Assembly (NCBI GenBank): GCA_963664835.2
Contig: CAXXUG010000006.1
Location: forward strand, 1-64,000
Length of the DNA stretch: 64,000 nt
Direction: 5' to 3'
DNA from: G963664835 sp963664835
Lineage (GTDB): Bacteria; Chloroflexota; UBA6077; FW602-bin22; JBCLEL01
Positions 27,088 through 36,626 of the stretch are shown here, piece after piece. The translations under genes were made by a program, and so were the position numbers. The notes beneath the pieces were generated by a model, which did no database searches, was not told where the DNA came from, and saw only the letters and a program-made list of their open reading frames with translations. The stretch's first letter is position 1, and each line of letters opens with the position of its first letter.

Positions 27088-27663
27088 TTATCCGGCGGAC
27101 TTCCGGATCAGGGCGGAGATCCCAATCATGGTCTTGGCGTCGAGTATGTCGGCGCGCTCGATCGACTCAAGACACTCAGCCAGAGTATGCCATTCGATGG
27201 AGATCTCCTCGTCTGGGTCTTTCCCCAGTGGATCCTCCGAGAGCTCCGTACACAAGAAGACCTCGATGAACTCGCTACAGTATCCTGGCGCCGGATAGAA
27301 TCCGGCGATCCGCTCGATATTATTCGCCCGGTAGCCGGTCTCCTCCCGCAACTCCCGGAGTGCGCAGGTCAGTGCCGACTCGCCGATCTCACGAGTACCG
27401 GCCGGAATCTCAAGCGTAATCTGCCGGATCGGATGGCGGTATTGCCTGACCAGGGCGATGCGGCCATCTGGTCCTTGGGCGACCATTGCTACGCTTCCCC
27501 GATGCGACACGACCTCCCGTTCCGTCGCAATACCGCTGGCGGTCTCGACTCTATCCAAGGTAAGCTCGACAACTTTGCCGCGAAAGACCTGTTCGGACGA
27601 GAGCAGGGACTCATTCACTTCGCTTATCTCCTCGTAACGGCGGCTTGTGGGGTTTGTTTCCAT
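27088..27663 (-). CDS. NUDIX hydrolase (ADP-ribose pyrophosphatase type)
   Basis: Hydrolyses nucleoside diphosphate-linked substrates such as ADP-ribose. The full Nudix box is present from G89 to G110 (G-x5-E95-x7-R103-E104-x-x-E107-E108), in a 191-residue protein with the N-terminal strand region of the ADPRase group. The start overlaps the end of recN by 40 nt in another frame, so it is translationally linked. A start a few codons later is possible. Confidence 0.9.
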   Translation of the reverse strand: METNPTSRRYEEISEVNESLLSSEQVFRGKVVELTLDRVETASGIATEREVVSHRGSVAMVAQGPDGRIALVRQYRHPIRQITLEIPAGTREIGESALTCALRELREETGYRANNIERIAGFYPAPGYCSEFIEVFLCTELSEDPLGKDPDEEISIEWHTLAECLESIERADILDAKTMIGISALIRKSAG

Positions 27664-29369
27664 CGGTGCGCCCGATTCAACATCTCCTGTGCGTTTCGCT
27701 CCGACGCGGCGCTGCCGGTGACGCCGGACAACATCGCGGCCAACTCTTCGACTCGCTGAGTCGAATCAAGCGAGGTGACCGAGGTAATGGTCTGCTGGTC
27801 ATCCGCCGATTTTCTGACCAGGAAATGATTCGTGGCGAAGCTGGCCACTTGGGGAAGATGAGTAATGCAGATAAGCTGGCGCTCCTGTCCCAGGTTCCAG
27901 AGTTTCTGCCCCACAATTCGACCGACTCTGCCACCGATTCCGGCGTCGATTTCGTCAAAAACCTGCACCGGCAAGCCGGCGCCTCGGCCGAGCACTGACT
28001 TTAGCGCCAACATCAGGCGCGAGGTTTCGCCGCCGGAGGCGATTCTTGAGAGTCCACGCAACGGGCTGCCCGGATTCATCGACACCAGAAACTCAACCCG
28101 GTCCACCCCTGTAGAGTCAAACCGCACATGGCGGCCATCCGAGAGAAGAAGTCCTTCAGGCGAATCGGTCTGTTCGATTGTTGCGGCAAATCTGGCATTG
28201 GAGAGGGCGAGCTCCTCCAGTTCGTCGGTGATCTGCGAATTCATCTGCACAGATGTCGCCTGTCGTTTCTCCGAAAGTTGACCGGCTAGAACCGATAATT
28301 CCTCGCGCAACTCCTCACGCTCGGCTTGCATTTGTCCTGAGCGCTCCTGGCGGCCGGCTATCCGACGCAACTGGTCCTCGGAGGTTGCCGCGTGTGCCAG
28401 GATGGCCTGGATGCTATCTCCGTACTTCCGCTTCAAGGCCTGTATCAGATCGAGTCGCTCTTCGAGTTCAGCCAATCTCTCCGGCGCGAACTCGATGCCG
28501 TCACGATAGGCGAGCAGATCAGCGGCCAAGTCTTCAACTTGATAAAGGCTGCTTTCGAGTTGGGAGATCCGCTCGGAAAGCGAAGGATCGAACTGGCTTA
28601 TGCTTGAAAGGCGATCGACCGCCCGTGCCAATAGCTCGATTGCCGAGTTTCCATCATCGCCTACGAGAACTCTGTACGCCGCGTCGGCGCCGCCGGCGAG
28701 GGCTACGGCATTCGCGACGATCTCGCGTTCCGCCAGAAGGGCATCCTCTTCGCCTTCCGTAAGGTCGGCACTGCGGATCTCCTCCAACTGGTATTGCAGC
28801 AACTCCGTTTGCCGGCTTGACTCTTCAGCCCGTCGGTCCGATTCAAAGATCTCCCGCTCTACTTCGCGCAATCGTTCGGCCAGCCGGCCGAAGCTCATGC
28901 GCTCCCCGGTCAATCCAGCCAGTTCGTCGAGTAACCTCAAGTGTTCCGCCACCCGCAACAGGCCAAGGTGCTGACTTTGACCATGTATGTCGACGAGCGT
29001 GGCTCCGATCTCTCGCAGGGTGGTTAACGGGGTCAAGACGCCATTGACGCGCGCAACGCTGCGGCCTGATGCAACAATCTCTCTGCTTACGGTTAGCTCA
29101 CCACTCTCGGTCTCGAAGCCTCTCTGTTCCAAGTCCGCAAGCGCCGAATCGTTCTGGTCGATTCTGAAGACTGCCTCGATTCGCGCCCGGTCGGCGCCGG
29201 TGCGTATGAAGTCTGCGCCTAACCTCTCGCCGAGCAATCCACCCAGAGCGTCAACCAGAATCGACTTGCCGGACCCGGTCTCGCCGGTCAGTACATTCAT
29301 GCCCGGCTCGAGTTCCAGTTCGACCCGATCTATGACCGCGAAATCTGAGATCGATAGCCAACCTAACAA
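27624..29369 (-). CDS. recN: DNA repair protein RecN
   Basis: SMC-like ATPase used in double-strand break repair. Walker A GETGSGKS lies at 29-36, long coiled-coil arms occupy the middle, and the C-terminus has the signature RIASGGETSRLMLALK and Walker B VQVFDEIDAGIGG. The 581 residues are full length. It is in the order nadK-recN-NUDIX, with 18 nt to nadK; the nadK-recN pairing is widely conserved. Confidence 0.96.
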   Translation of the reverse strand: MLGWLSISDFAVIDRVELELEPGMNVLTGETGSGKSILVDALGGLLGERLGADFIRTGADRARIEAVFRIDQNDSALADLEQRGFETESGELTVSREIVASGRSVARVNGVLTPLTTLREIGATLVDIHGQSQHLGLLRVAEHLRLLDELAGLTGERMSFGRLAERLREVEREIFESDRRAEESSRQTELLQYQLEEIRSADLTEGEEDALLAEREIVANAVALAGGADAAYRVLVGDDGNSAIELLARAVDRLSSISQFDPSLSERISQLESSLYQVEDLAADLLAYRDGIEFAPERLAELEERLDLIQALKRKYGDSIQAILAHAATSEDQLRRIAGRQERSGQMQAEREELREELSVLAGQLSEKRQATSVQMNSQITDELEELALSNARFAATIEQTDSPEGLLLSDGRHVRFDSTGVDRVEFLVSMNPGSPLRGLSRIASGGETSRLMLALKSVLGRGAGLPVQVFDEIDAGIGGRVGRIVGQKLWNLGQERQLICITHLPQVASFATNHFLVRKSADDQQTITSVTSLDSTQRVEELAAMLSGVTGSAASERNAQEMLNRAHRWKQTPQAAVTRR

Positions 29370-29387
29370 TGGCGTCGCCCTTTTGAA

Positions 29388-30350
29388 TCAGTCGTCAGGT
29401 CCCATCCAGAATCGGTCGGCCCGGAGGCTGCTGACTAGCGTCGTGTAGAAATACCCTGGTGGCCGATTACGCAGGAATATCGAAGGGTGCTCATCGACGC
29501 ACACCCGGACTAGCTGTCCCTCTCTGAGCCTCAAATCCACGTGGCCATCGACGGTCAAGAGCATTTCGACCTCGCTGTAAGCCTCGAAATCGATGGAACT
29601 GCCGCCCGGAATCACCAACGGATACGAGAATGTGAGATAAGGCACGATTGGAGTGAGCAATATATCGCTAGATTCCGGGTGGAGAATTGGCCCTCCCGAC
29701 GCGAGGGAATATGCGGTGGATCCTGTCGGCGTGGCGACAACTACCCCGTCGCCGAAATAGGTCGTAAACCTCGCTCCGTCTATCGTGGCGCGAACTCGGA
29801 CCACCCTGGACAAAGCCCCTCTGCTGATGACGATGTCGTTCAGAGCGATCAACGGACAGTCTTCGGATGATGGGCCGGCGAATTGACCGCGCGAGGTACC
29901 ATCAGGGTCCGTCACCTCCACCCGCAGCACGGAGCGCTCCTCGAGCCAACCCTCTCCATCGAGGTAATCCGGCAGCTTCTCTGCGGCCTCGTCCGCGCTC
30001 AGCTCGGCAAGGAACCCAAGCTCCCCAAGATTGACTCCGAGAATTGGAACACGTGCCGGCCAAGCGTGCCGCGCCGCCCTCAATATCGTGCCGTCGCCTC
30101 CCAGGGTAACGACCAGATCGCAGTCCGATAGCTCTTTCGCCGCCACTAGAGTCGGTTGGTCGTCCTCGTCGGTTGGCAGGCTGGACAGGGTCTTGGAAGT
30201 TCCGCCATTTCGTCGAACTATCGACGACAGCGTAGCTGCCAACTCCCTACTATGCTCAAGCTTAGGGTTGAAGACCACCGCGACTCTCCGACGAGGGCAC
30301 AGGCCTGTAGCGGCGCCGGCGGCCACATTGGGTTGCTGGTTTGGCTTCAA
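29388..30350 (-). CDS. nadK: NAD kinase
   Basis: Phosphorylates NAD to NADP. The GGDGT motif (TLGGDGTILRAARH), NLGELGFLAEL, GDGVVVATPTGSTAY and PGGSS are diagnostic. The frame begins at TTG 30350; the catalytic fold begins about 23 residues later (VAVVFNPK), and a GTG at 30326 is an alternative start. It heads the nadK-recN-NUDIX run, and a small frame ends 3 nt before it. Confidence 0.95.
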   Translation of the reverse strand: MKPNQQPNVAAGAATGLCPRRRVAVVFNPKLEHSRELAATLSSIVRRNGGTSKTLSSLPTDEDDQPTLVAAKELSDCDLVVTLGGDGTILRAARHAWPARVPILGVNLGELGFLAELSADEAAEKLPDYLDGEGWLEERSVLRVEVTDPDGTSRGQFAGPSSEDCPLIALNDIVISRGALSRVVRVRATIDGARFTTYFGDGVVVATPTGSTAYSLASGGPILHPESSDILLTPIVPYLTFSYPLVIPGGSSIDFEAYSEVEMLLTVDGHVDLRLREGQLVRVCVDEHPSIFLRNRPPGYFYTTLVSSLRADRFWMGPDD

Positions 30351-30353
30351 ACG

Positions 30354-30491
30354 CTAGTTCCCTTGGTCGATGTCAAATTCGTTGCCCGAGTATTCGTTCG
30401 ATCGTGTGTGCTCCGCGCCCGCTACTGACCGTGAGTATACCGCGATCTTCCCGTCGGTTGTGAGTCTACCGGCTTTGACCAGGCAGTTCAT
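30354..30491 (-). CDS. Small unknown protein directly upstream of nadK
   Basis: A 45-codon frame from ATG 30491 to TAG at 30356-30354, ending 3 nt before the nadK start. The frame is open for about 19 more codons upstream (to a TAA near 30548) without a canonical start, and the residues there look protein-like (DVRPAIQEA before MNCLVKAGRLTTDGKIAVYS). It may be a small gene or the 3' part of a decayed one. No domain is recognised, and an opposite-strand frame at 30370-30636 competes. Confidence 0.3.
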   Translation of the reverse strand: MNCLVKAGRLTTDGKIAVYSRSVAGAEHTRSNEYSGNEFDIDQGN

Positions 30492-30992
30492 TGCTTCTTG
30501 GATTGCCGGTCTAACGTCGTATCGTCCTGGCGATTTTGCCCGTAGTTATGTGGAGGTGGCATTGAATCCGAACTCTCAGATTGACCCAATCGACCGCATG
30601 AGCGTCGGACCGGCTGAAGAGGCACAATTTTCCTAAGTCGGAGTTCCACTATAATTCGCAGGAAGGTAGTCGTTGGGCACGACAGGGCTGGCCCAGTGTA
30701 ACGACATCAAACACTCGGAGTTGCCGGAGTGGGAGGTGCTAGAAACATCGATTCCTGAGTTGGAGAGTGACGACACATTGCGGATGGCGAAATTCCTTCG
30801 ACTGATACCCCAACGGCCGGCGGGTTGCTAAAGTGATTGATTGGAACTCTTACGCGCATCGATGGGGACTCGCCGGACGTCGGCAAGTGGCGAACATCCC
30901 CACCCGATTGAATTCTCCTTGTGCTGCCAATTCGAATCGGGCCCATTCTCGGAATGACGCGACTTTGTGATGAACTCAGGACTCAGTTGATA
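30492..30992. other. Intergenic region, no gene recognised
   Basis: About 500 bp between the nadK cluster and the methyltransferase gene. An 88-codon plus-strand frame (30370-30636) lacks an SD, family resemblance or consistent codon pattern and was not called. No tRNA or repeat was seen. Confidence 0.5.
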
Positions 30993-31838
30993 ATGCCTGG
31001 CGATCCGCTTGAAGAGCAATACCGCACTGATGGGAACCTTCAAGATCGCATCAGTCTGCACTCAAGATTCAGCACTTCGCCGATCAGTTTTCAGAAATGG
31101 GTATTCCAGCAGATAGATTTAGATGGAAGGGAGAGTGTACTTGAGGTTGGATGCGGGAATGGGGGCCTCTTCGGCGAAAATCTAAACGAACTGTCAGTTT
31201 CCGGTTCCTTGTGTCTCACCGACCGATCTCGTGGCATGGTCGAGGCGGCCAAGGTCAACCTTAGTGACGCGACCGGCAGATTTCGGTTCTCGGTGGCCGA
31301 CGTGACAAAACTTCCGTTTCGAAGCAACGTGTTCGACGTGGCTATTGCGAATCACATGCTGTACCACGTCGAGGAATTGGGCATGGCGTTGTCCGAGTTG
31401 GCGCGGGTACTGAAGCCAACGGGTCGCTTATTCGCTGCCACAAACGGCACCGATCATATGAAAGAGCTCGTGGAGTTTACCGAAGAGTTTGACTCAAGAC
31501 TATACGGGTTTGGCTTGAGCCACAGGAATTTCGGATTAGAAAATGGTGGTTCTCGGCTGGGACAATGGTTTCGTGACGTGGATGTCAGGAAGTTTCCCGA
31601 TAGCCTATTGATAACCGATGTCGAAGCGCTGGTGGCTTACGTAAGTTCGATCTCAGGGATCGCTCGGGATGCTCTTTCGGGGAGACGACTGAACAGATTC
31701 AGAGAATTACTGAAGAAAAGAATGCGGCAGAGTGGGGCCATTCGCGTTTCGAAAGATGTTGGGTTGTTCACCGCCGGCGAACCACGCAAGGAATTGTTGG
31801 ACTCGGCTTTAGAGGACTGGGTATCGAGGGGCAAGTAG
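30993..31838 (+). CDS. Class I SAM-dependent methyltransferase
   Basis: Methyltransferase of the UbiE/type 11 group, 281 residues. Motif I is VLEVGCGNG; FDVAIANHMLYHV and LARVLKPTGRLFAATNG are the typical later motifs. The substrate is unknown. The frame is open from GTG 30921, but the first 24 residues look non-native, so ATG 30993 is preferred; neither has a strong SD. It is somewhat AT-richer than its neighbours, which may hint at transfer. Confidence 0.82.
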   Translation: MPGDPLEEQYRTDGNLQDRISLHSRFSTSPISFQKWVFQQIDLDGRESVLEVGCGNGGLFGENLNELSVSGSLCLTDRSRGMVEAAKVNLSDATGRFRFSVADVTKLPFRSNVFDVAIANHMLYHVEELGMALSELARVLKPTGRLFAATNGTDHMKELVEFTEEFDSRLYGFGLSHRNFGLENGGSRLGQWFRDVDVRKFPDSLLITDVEALVAYVSSISGIARDALSGRRLNRFRELLKKRMRQSGAIRVSKDVGLFTAGEPRKELLDSALEDWVSRGK

Positions 31839-32144
31839 CGCTGGGTGGCACCGTTTGTTTTTGTCACCGGTTGGAGATATGCTGTCATTGAGGATGGCGC
31901 GGTAGTAGAATCCGGCGTTCGTGGCTGATGAGGCATGCATGCGACGCGCGTTTCCAGGTGCTCGTCGTGCCGCAGCGGGCGCTAGTTGCGGAGGAGCAGC
32001 CGCCGGCCGGGTATCCAGAAAACTGGGACCGTTGAGCATCCGTCGGCGAAGGCAACCGTCGACCTTTCTTTCGGGTTACGAGGAGAGCATCCCAGGGGCG
32101 CCCGCTATGCGGGACAACACCTAGGAGCTAGTGAGGGTCTTCGC
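31839..32144. other. Intergenic region upstream of pcm
   Basis: About 306 bp with no supported gene. A 35-codon frame (31928-32035) ending in YPENWDR has no SD and was left uncalled. GAGGG at 32133-32137 serves as the pcm ribosome binding site. Confidence 0.5.
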
Positions 32145-32786
32145 GTGGACCAATCTCGGGCGCGGCGGGAACTTGTGAAGAAGCTCCGCCGAAAAGGCAT
32201 CTGGGACGAGAACGTACTGGAAGCGATCCGAATTGTTCCTCGGCATCTCTTCGTGCCCCCCGAATCTGCCCACCTTGCATCCATGGATGAAGCGTTGCCA
32301 ATTGGGTTCAAGCAAACTATCTCGCAGCCCTACGTGGTCGCGATGATGACCCAGGCTTTAGCCTTGGCTCAGGGAGACAGGGTCTTGGACGTGGGGACAG
32401 GCTCGGGTTATCAGGTGGCAATTCTTGCCGGCCTGTGCGCCGAAGTGTTGACGATGGAGGTAGTTCCAGAGCTGTCGAGTGCCGCACGGGCCCGCATCAG
32501 AGACCTCGGTATCGACAACGTCCGGTTCGTGATTGGCGACGGAAGCCTGGGGTTGTCGGACTACGCACGTTTCGATGGTATTGTCGTGGCGGCGGCGGCT
32601 CCCGACGCACCGCCCCCGCTCTTGGATCAGTTGGCCGATGGCGGCCGAATGGTAATCCCGATTGGTTCGCGTCGGGAGCAGCGCCTGACCCTAATCAAGA
32701 AGGTGGAATCTTCGCTGGTCAGAACGGACCTTGGCGCCGTTCGATTCGTGCCGCTGATTGGCCCCTACGGATTCGCGGAATCGTAG
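32145..32786 (+). CDS. pcm: Protein-L-isoaspartate O-methyltransferase
   Basis: Repairs isoaspartyl residues in damaged proteins by SAM-dependent methylation. Family landmarks are VPRHLFVP, IGFKQTISQPYVVAMM and motif I VLDVGTGSGYQ, and the end has RFVPLIGPYGF. The frame is open from 31986, but GTG 32145 with GAGGG 7 nt upstream gives 213 residues, the normal length. It is convergent with the sigma factor gene, with a 14-nt gap. Confidence 0.93.
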   Translation: MDQSRARRELVKKLRRKGIWDENVLEAIRIVPRHLFVPPESAHLASMDEALPIGFKQTISQPYVVAMMTQALALAQGDRVLDVGTGSGYQVAILAGLCAEVLTMEVVPELSSAARARIRDLGIDNVRFVIGDGSLGLSDYARFDGIVVAAAAPDAPPPLLDQLADGGRMVIPIGSRREQRLTLIKKVESSLVRTDLGAVRFVPLIGPYGFAES

Positions 32787-32800
32787 CGAACGCCGGTCCT

Positions 32801-33940
32801 TTAGTGGTCCAGGTAATCGCGGAGAATCTGGCTCAAGCGAGGGTGCCGGAGTTTGCGCAGCGCCTCGGCTTCAATCTGCCTGGCGCGCTCTCGCGTGACT
32901 CCAAGTTCCGATCCGACCTGCTCCAGCGTGCGTCGCCGGCCATCCTCCAGACCGAATCTAAGGCGCAGCGCCATTTGCTCACGCATTGTTAGATTCTGAA
33001 GCACGCTGTCGATGTGCTCTTTCAGCAATTCTTGGGCTACAGTTTCGGACGGCTGCGGGGTGACGTGATCGGGGATAAACTCCCCCAGGCTCGACTCCTC
33101 GTCCTCCCCAACTCTCGCTTGCAGCGAAACCGGCACCTGCGAGGCTCGGAATACGTCACGCACTTTCTCGACAGTGAAGCCGGTCGCCTTGGCCACCTCC
33201 TCCGGCGTTGGCTCTCTGCCCAGTTCCTGTTGCAGCCGGCGAGCAACTTGGATCAACTTGTTAATAGTTTCGACCATATGAACCGGAATGCGGATGGTTC
33301 TGGCCTGGTCCGCAATTGCCCTGGTAATGGCCTGTCGGATCCACCAGGTGGCATAGGTCGAAAACTTGTAGCCTCTGCGCCAGTCAAACTTTTCGACTGC
33401 CCTGTTAAGCCCGATGTTGCCCTCTTGGACCAGATCGAGCAAAGGCACGCCTCGCCCCAGGTACCTCTTTGCGACACTGACAACGAGCCGCAGGTTGGAC
33501 TCCATCAGTCGTTTGCGAGCCAACTCACCCTGCCGGACCTGGTTGGTCAACGGCTTGAGTTCGTCCGGGGGAACTGGGCCGGCGGCGAGCCGGTCCAACG
33601 CTTCTATGCCGTGTTCGATTGCTTGGGCCAGGCGCACCTCATCCTTCGCCTTCAGCAGCGGTACGCGGCTGATCTCGCGCAGATAGAGGGCGGCCGGAGT
33701 GCCGACGCCTGAGTCCTTGCTGGGTTCGTGATATCCTGTCTTCCCGTCGTCTCGGTCGTCACCGGAGCCATCCGAGCCGGACTCGAGTCCGTTGCCCGAT
33801 TCCCGGACCGGCTGGACGGTTTCGACTCCCTGAAATGGGCTGCTCGAACCCATCAAACTCTCCAGGTCCTGTCCGCGACTGGGTCGGGTCTCCGCCGGGA
33901 ATGTAACAACCCCGTCAGACTCGACGAAGCTCTTGATCAT
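32801..33940 (-). CDS. rpoD: RNA polymerase sigma-70 factor (primary, RpoD type)
   Basis: Directs RNA polymerase to housekeeping promoters. After an acidic, poorly conserved N-terminus of about 85 residues, region 1.2 (LYLREISRVPLL), 2.1-2.4 (NLRLVVSVAKRYLGRG, FSTYATWWIRQAI), 3 (PVHMVETINKL) and 4.2 (VTRERARQIEAEAL) follow. Its 379 residues are typical of group 1 or 2 factors without a large 1.1 region. A second primary-like copy may exist elsewhere. ATG 33940 has GGGAGGTG upstream. Confidence 0.93.
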   Translation of the reverse strand: MIKSFVESDGVVTFPAETRPSRGQDLESLMGSSSPFQGVETVQPVRESGNGLESGSDGSGDDRDDGKTGYHEPSKDSGVGTPAALYLREISRVPLLKAKDEVRLAQAIEHGIEALDRLAAGPVPPDELKPLTNQVRQGELARKRLMESNLRLVVSVAKRYLGRGVPLLDLVQEGNIGLNRAVEKFDWRRGYKFSTYATWWIRQAITRAIADQARTIRIPVHMVETINKLIQVARRLQQELGREPTPEEVAKATGFTVEKVRDVFRASQVPVSLQARVGEDEESSLGEFIPDHVTPQPSETVAQELLKEHIDSVLQNLTMREQMALRLRFGLEDGRRRTLEQVGSELGVTRERARQIEAEALRKLRHPRLSQILRDYLDH

Positions 33941-34275
33941 TTCGCACCTCCCGGGTTTTTGTTTTGTAAATCAACGCTCTAATTTGTCTAAACACAGATT
34001 GGCGTCATCTTGTTCCCACGACCACACAATTGGTGTTGACGTAGTAGGTTCGTCCAATCTGCCCGTTGCTTCATTATCGGACCCTGTCCGTCTTCCATTC
34101 AATGAGACTTGGTTAGATGTCTGTAAACAAAGTGTTAAAGCGTCCGACGGAGTCTGGTGACAAGAATAGTAGTTGTGAGCCCTTTTCCAATCGAGGGCGC
34201 GGGCCTAAGGGTCCGAAGCCGTGCGGCACGAAAGGCCAGATTCATTGGGGTTGTGGAGATGGGGGCCGGCGACCC
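33941..34275. other. Intergenic region upstream of the sigma factor gene
   Basis: 335 bp holding the rpoD promoter on the minus strand. No ORF, tRNA or clear palindrome was recognised. Confidence 0.5.
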
Positions 34276-35478
34276 CTATTGACTAGTCGCTTCTCGACCC
34301 TTTGGGACTACGAGCGCGACGCAGGCGGTATAGCCATGGAGATAGTTCTGCAATCCCACCGGCCCGATTTCCCCGTTACAGAAGAAACCTGCCAGTTGGT
34401 CGATGCCAAGTTGCTCAGAAATCATCCGAGCGTCGTGGTGAGGATATCCGAATAGGCCCTCGCCGCGTCCGTTGCAGGAACATAGCAAGGCACAAACCGG
34501 CTTTCGATCGCCGAGGTCAAGCTTTGCCTGTCCCAAGAGCGCGCGCAGGTCCGCGTCCGCAGCGCGTTCGTCCCGCAAATGCAGTTGGAAGGTCTGGCCT
34601 ATTTGCGGCCGCGCCCCGACGGCGATTGCGCCGGAGTTAGGATCGACGCCGACTATGTTGCGAATTAGGAAGCTACCCCGATTGAAATCGTCACGGTATT
34701 CGTCCATCGCCAGACCGACGAGGAGATTGTTCCGAGCCCGACTCTGCTCCTCAGGCGCCAGTGCATTTAGAGTCTTGGCCACTACTTCCAGCGCTGGTTT
34801 GTGACCGATTTCTTGAACCAAGTTTGCGTCGGCCGCCGTTATCGTCCAGGTCTCGCCGATTGGGTCGGCACCCTGCGACACCACCGTCTGAACCGTATAG
34901 TCTCCGCCCAGCGCAACTGCCACCGCCCCATCGCCATGGACTCGGTCGCCTTGGAACAGGTGAGTCTGTTGAGAGCGGAAGTCACCTGAAGCCAGCCCTC
35001 CGACCAATGGCGTGTCGGGGTAGGCGTTGGAGAGTGCTCCTATCAATCGCTCGGCGTCCAATGTGAAGGGATCCGCGAACATGAGCCAGGCGTTGACATC
35101 GTCGGGACGCACTCCAGTCAAGTCGTGCCAATCGCCAGGGTTCACGCACCCTTCGAGGTCCGACTGAGTGAACCTGACCGGACGCATCTCAATTCCCGGC
35201 AGAGACGACGCGAGCACCGATACTGCCGGCTTACCCTCGATCTCCTGGGCATTGCCTATGATTCCCTGGCCACTGCATCCAATCAGAACGCGTGCCCTGG
35301 TGGTTGTTTGTGCTCGTTGCACCATCGCAGGGAAATTGGGGGCGTAGGCGTGGCTGGCAAAAAGGAATACCAGATCCGCCTGCCCCGCGCTCGACGCAAC
35401 CGTCGCGGTGCCGTCGAGCGCCTCGTACAAGGCACGCTCCCAGTCATCTCTCCGAACTATCGCCGCTTCTGCCAGCAT
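34276..35478 (-). CDS. FIST N- and C-terminal domain protein
   Basis: Predicted small-ligand sensor of the FIST family, whose members are often coupled to signalling proteins. The N-terminal FIST domain covers about 10-215 (ADLVFLFASHAY, RVLIGCSGQGIIG, TPLVGGLASGD). FIST_C covers about 230-385 (RNIVGVDPNSGAIAVG, ALLCSCNGRG, GFFCNGEIGPVG). It stands alone, without fused PAS or kinase domains. The frame is open from TTG 35514, but ATG 35478 is better placed with GGGGA upstream, giving 400 residues. Confidence 0.88.
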   Translation of the reverse strand: MLAEAAIVRRDDWERALYEALDGTATVASSAGQADLVFLFASHAYAPNFPAMVQRAQTTTRARVLIGCSGQGIIGNAQEIEGKPAVSVLASSLPGIEMRPVRFTQSDLEGCVNPGDWHDLTGVRPDDVNAWLMFADPFTLDAERLIGALSNAYPDTPLVGGLASGDFRSQQTHLFQGDRVHGDGAVAVALGGDYTVQTVVSQGADPIGETWTITAADANLVQEIGHKPALEVVAKTLNALAPEEQSRARNNLLVGLAMDEYRDDFNRGSFLIRNIVGVDPNSGAIAVGARPQIGQTFQLHLRDERAADADLRALLGQAKLDLGDRKPVCALLCSCNGRGEGLFGYPHHDARMISEQLGIDQLAGFFCNGEIGPVGLQNYLHGYTACVALVVPKGREATSQ

Positions 35479-35611
35479 GATTGTCCCCGTAGCTTGGGTT
35501 TGATCGCGATTCAAAATTCTATGGGTCTGGACCTAATCGGGCAAGGCGGAAGCCGCAGATATTGGACGGCGCTGAAACCTCGGAGCGTTTTGCCCAGGAG
35601 GGTGACTTGTC

Positions 35612-36626
35612 TCAGTTCTCAGCCACGCCAGCACCGACCAGCACCTTGATCGCGTCCGGGCTCCTTGCCTTGTCAAACGCTGCCTCAATCTGGTCGAGCC
35701 CGTAGAAATGGGAGACGATGGGCCGCAGATTCAGCGCTACCAGCCAGTTGACCGTCCGGTCGAATGCGCCCCATGCTCCCCAGATGGAGACAATGGATAG
35801 CTCGCGTCTGTGGAACCGGTACAGCGGAATTTCTAAGCGAGCTGATTCGGCGTGCACCCCTACCATTACTACCCTGCCATGATGGCGAACGGCTTCAAGT
35901 CCCTCGTTGAGAGCCGCGGGTACGGCGGCCACTTCGAAGCACACATCGACGCCCCGCCCGCCACTGAGGTCCCGCGCCGCCTCTAACACCGATTCTTTGC
36001 TCGGGTCGATCACGATGTCCGCTCCCAGGCGTTTCGCCAGTTCGCGCCTCGCCCGGTTTGGTTCGGATACCAGGACGATAGAGGCTCCGCTGCGTTTTGC
36101 CAACTGTGCCACCATGAGTCCGATTGGGCCGGCTCCGATCACCAGAACTTTGTCGCCTGATCGCATGCCAGATACATCCATCGCCCGTACGCAGCAGCCG
36201 AGGGGCTCCAGCAGCGTCGCGACGGAGAGGTCCGCACCCTCTGGCAAGCGTACCGCGGCTTGGACTGGCACAACGGCGTACTCTGTGAAACCGCCGGACC
36301 GCATCGGCCGGAGACACTCCATTATCGAGAACCCCGCGATGCAGTTCACGCACGAATTGCAGTTAACGCTAGGCATCACAGTGATAAAGTCTCCTACCGC
36401 AACCGCGTCTACCCCCGGCCCTGTTGCGACGACTTTGCCGGAGTACTCGTGTCCTATGACTTTCGGAGGTTGATAGAGGTCGAAGAGTCCTTGCATGGCA
36501 TGCAGATCGGTGCCGCATATGCCGCATCCATGGATTTTGGACCAGAATCTGATCTGGTTCGGGTTCGGGAATCGTCGACTCTTGGATTTCGAAGTTGTAA
36601 TCGCCAAGCCAAACAGCGCTCCGCAT
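35612..36626 (-). pseudogene. Zinc-binding alcohol dehydrogenase, frameshifted near the N-terminus
   Basis: Medium-chain Zn-dehydrogenase of sorbitol/threonine dehydrogenase type. The true start is ATG 36626, with GGAGGAG upstream, encoding MRSAVWLGDYNFEIQE. At 36539-36540 one extra base (GTCC for GTC on the coding strand) shifts the frame; removing it joins ILV to KIHGCGICGTDLHA exactly as the family expects, for about 338 residues. The rest is intact: structural zinc cysteines in NCNSCVNC, the GHE motif and the Rossmann GAGPIG. Either a recent pseudogene or a sequencing error. A truncated product from 36607 would lack the first strand. Confidence 0.85.

Noticed and set aside
30370..30636. 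88-codon plus-strand frame between nadK and the methyltransferase gene
   Set aside because: No SD, no family resemblance, and it runs opposite a more protein-like frame that ends beside nadK.
31928..32035. 35-codon frame ending in YPENWDR upstream of pcm
   Set aside because: The end looks natural, but the frame is short, has no SD and no recognisable partner upstream.
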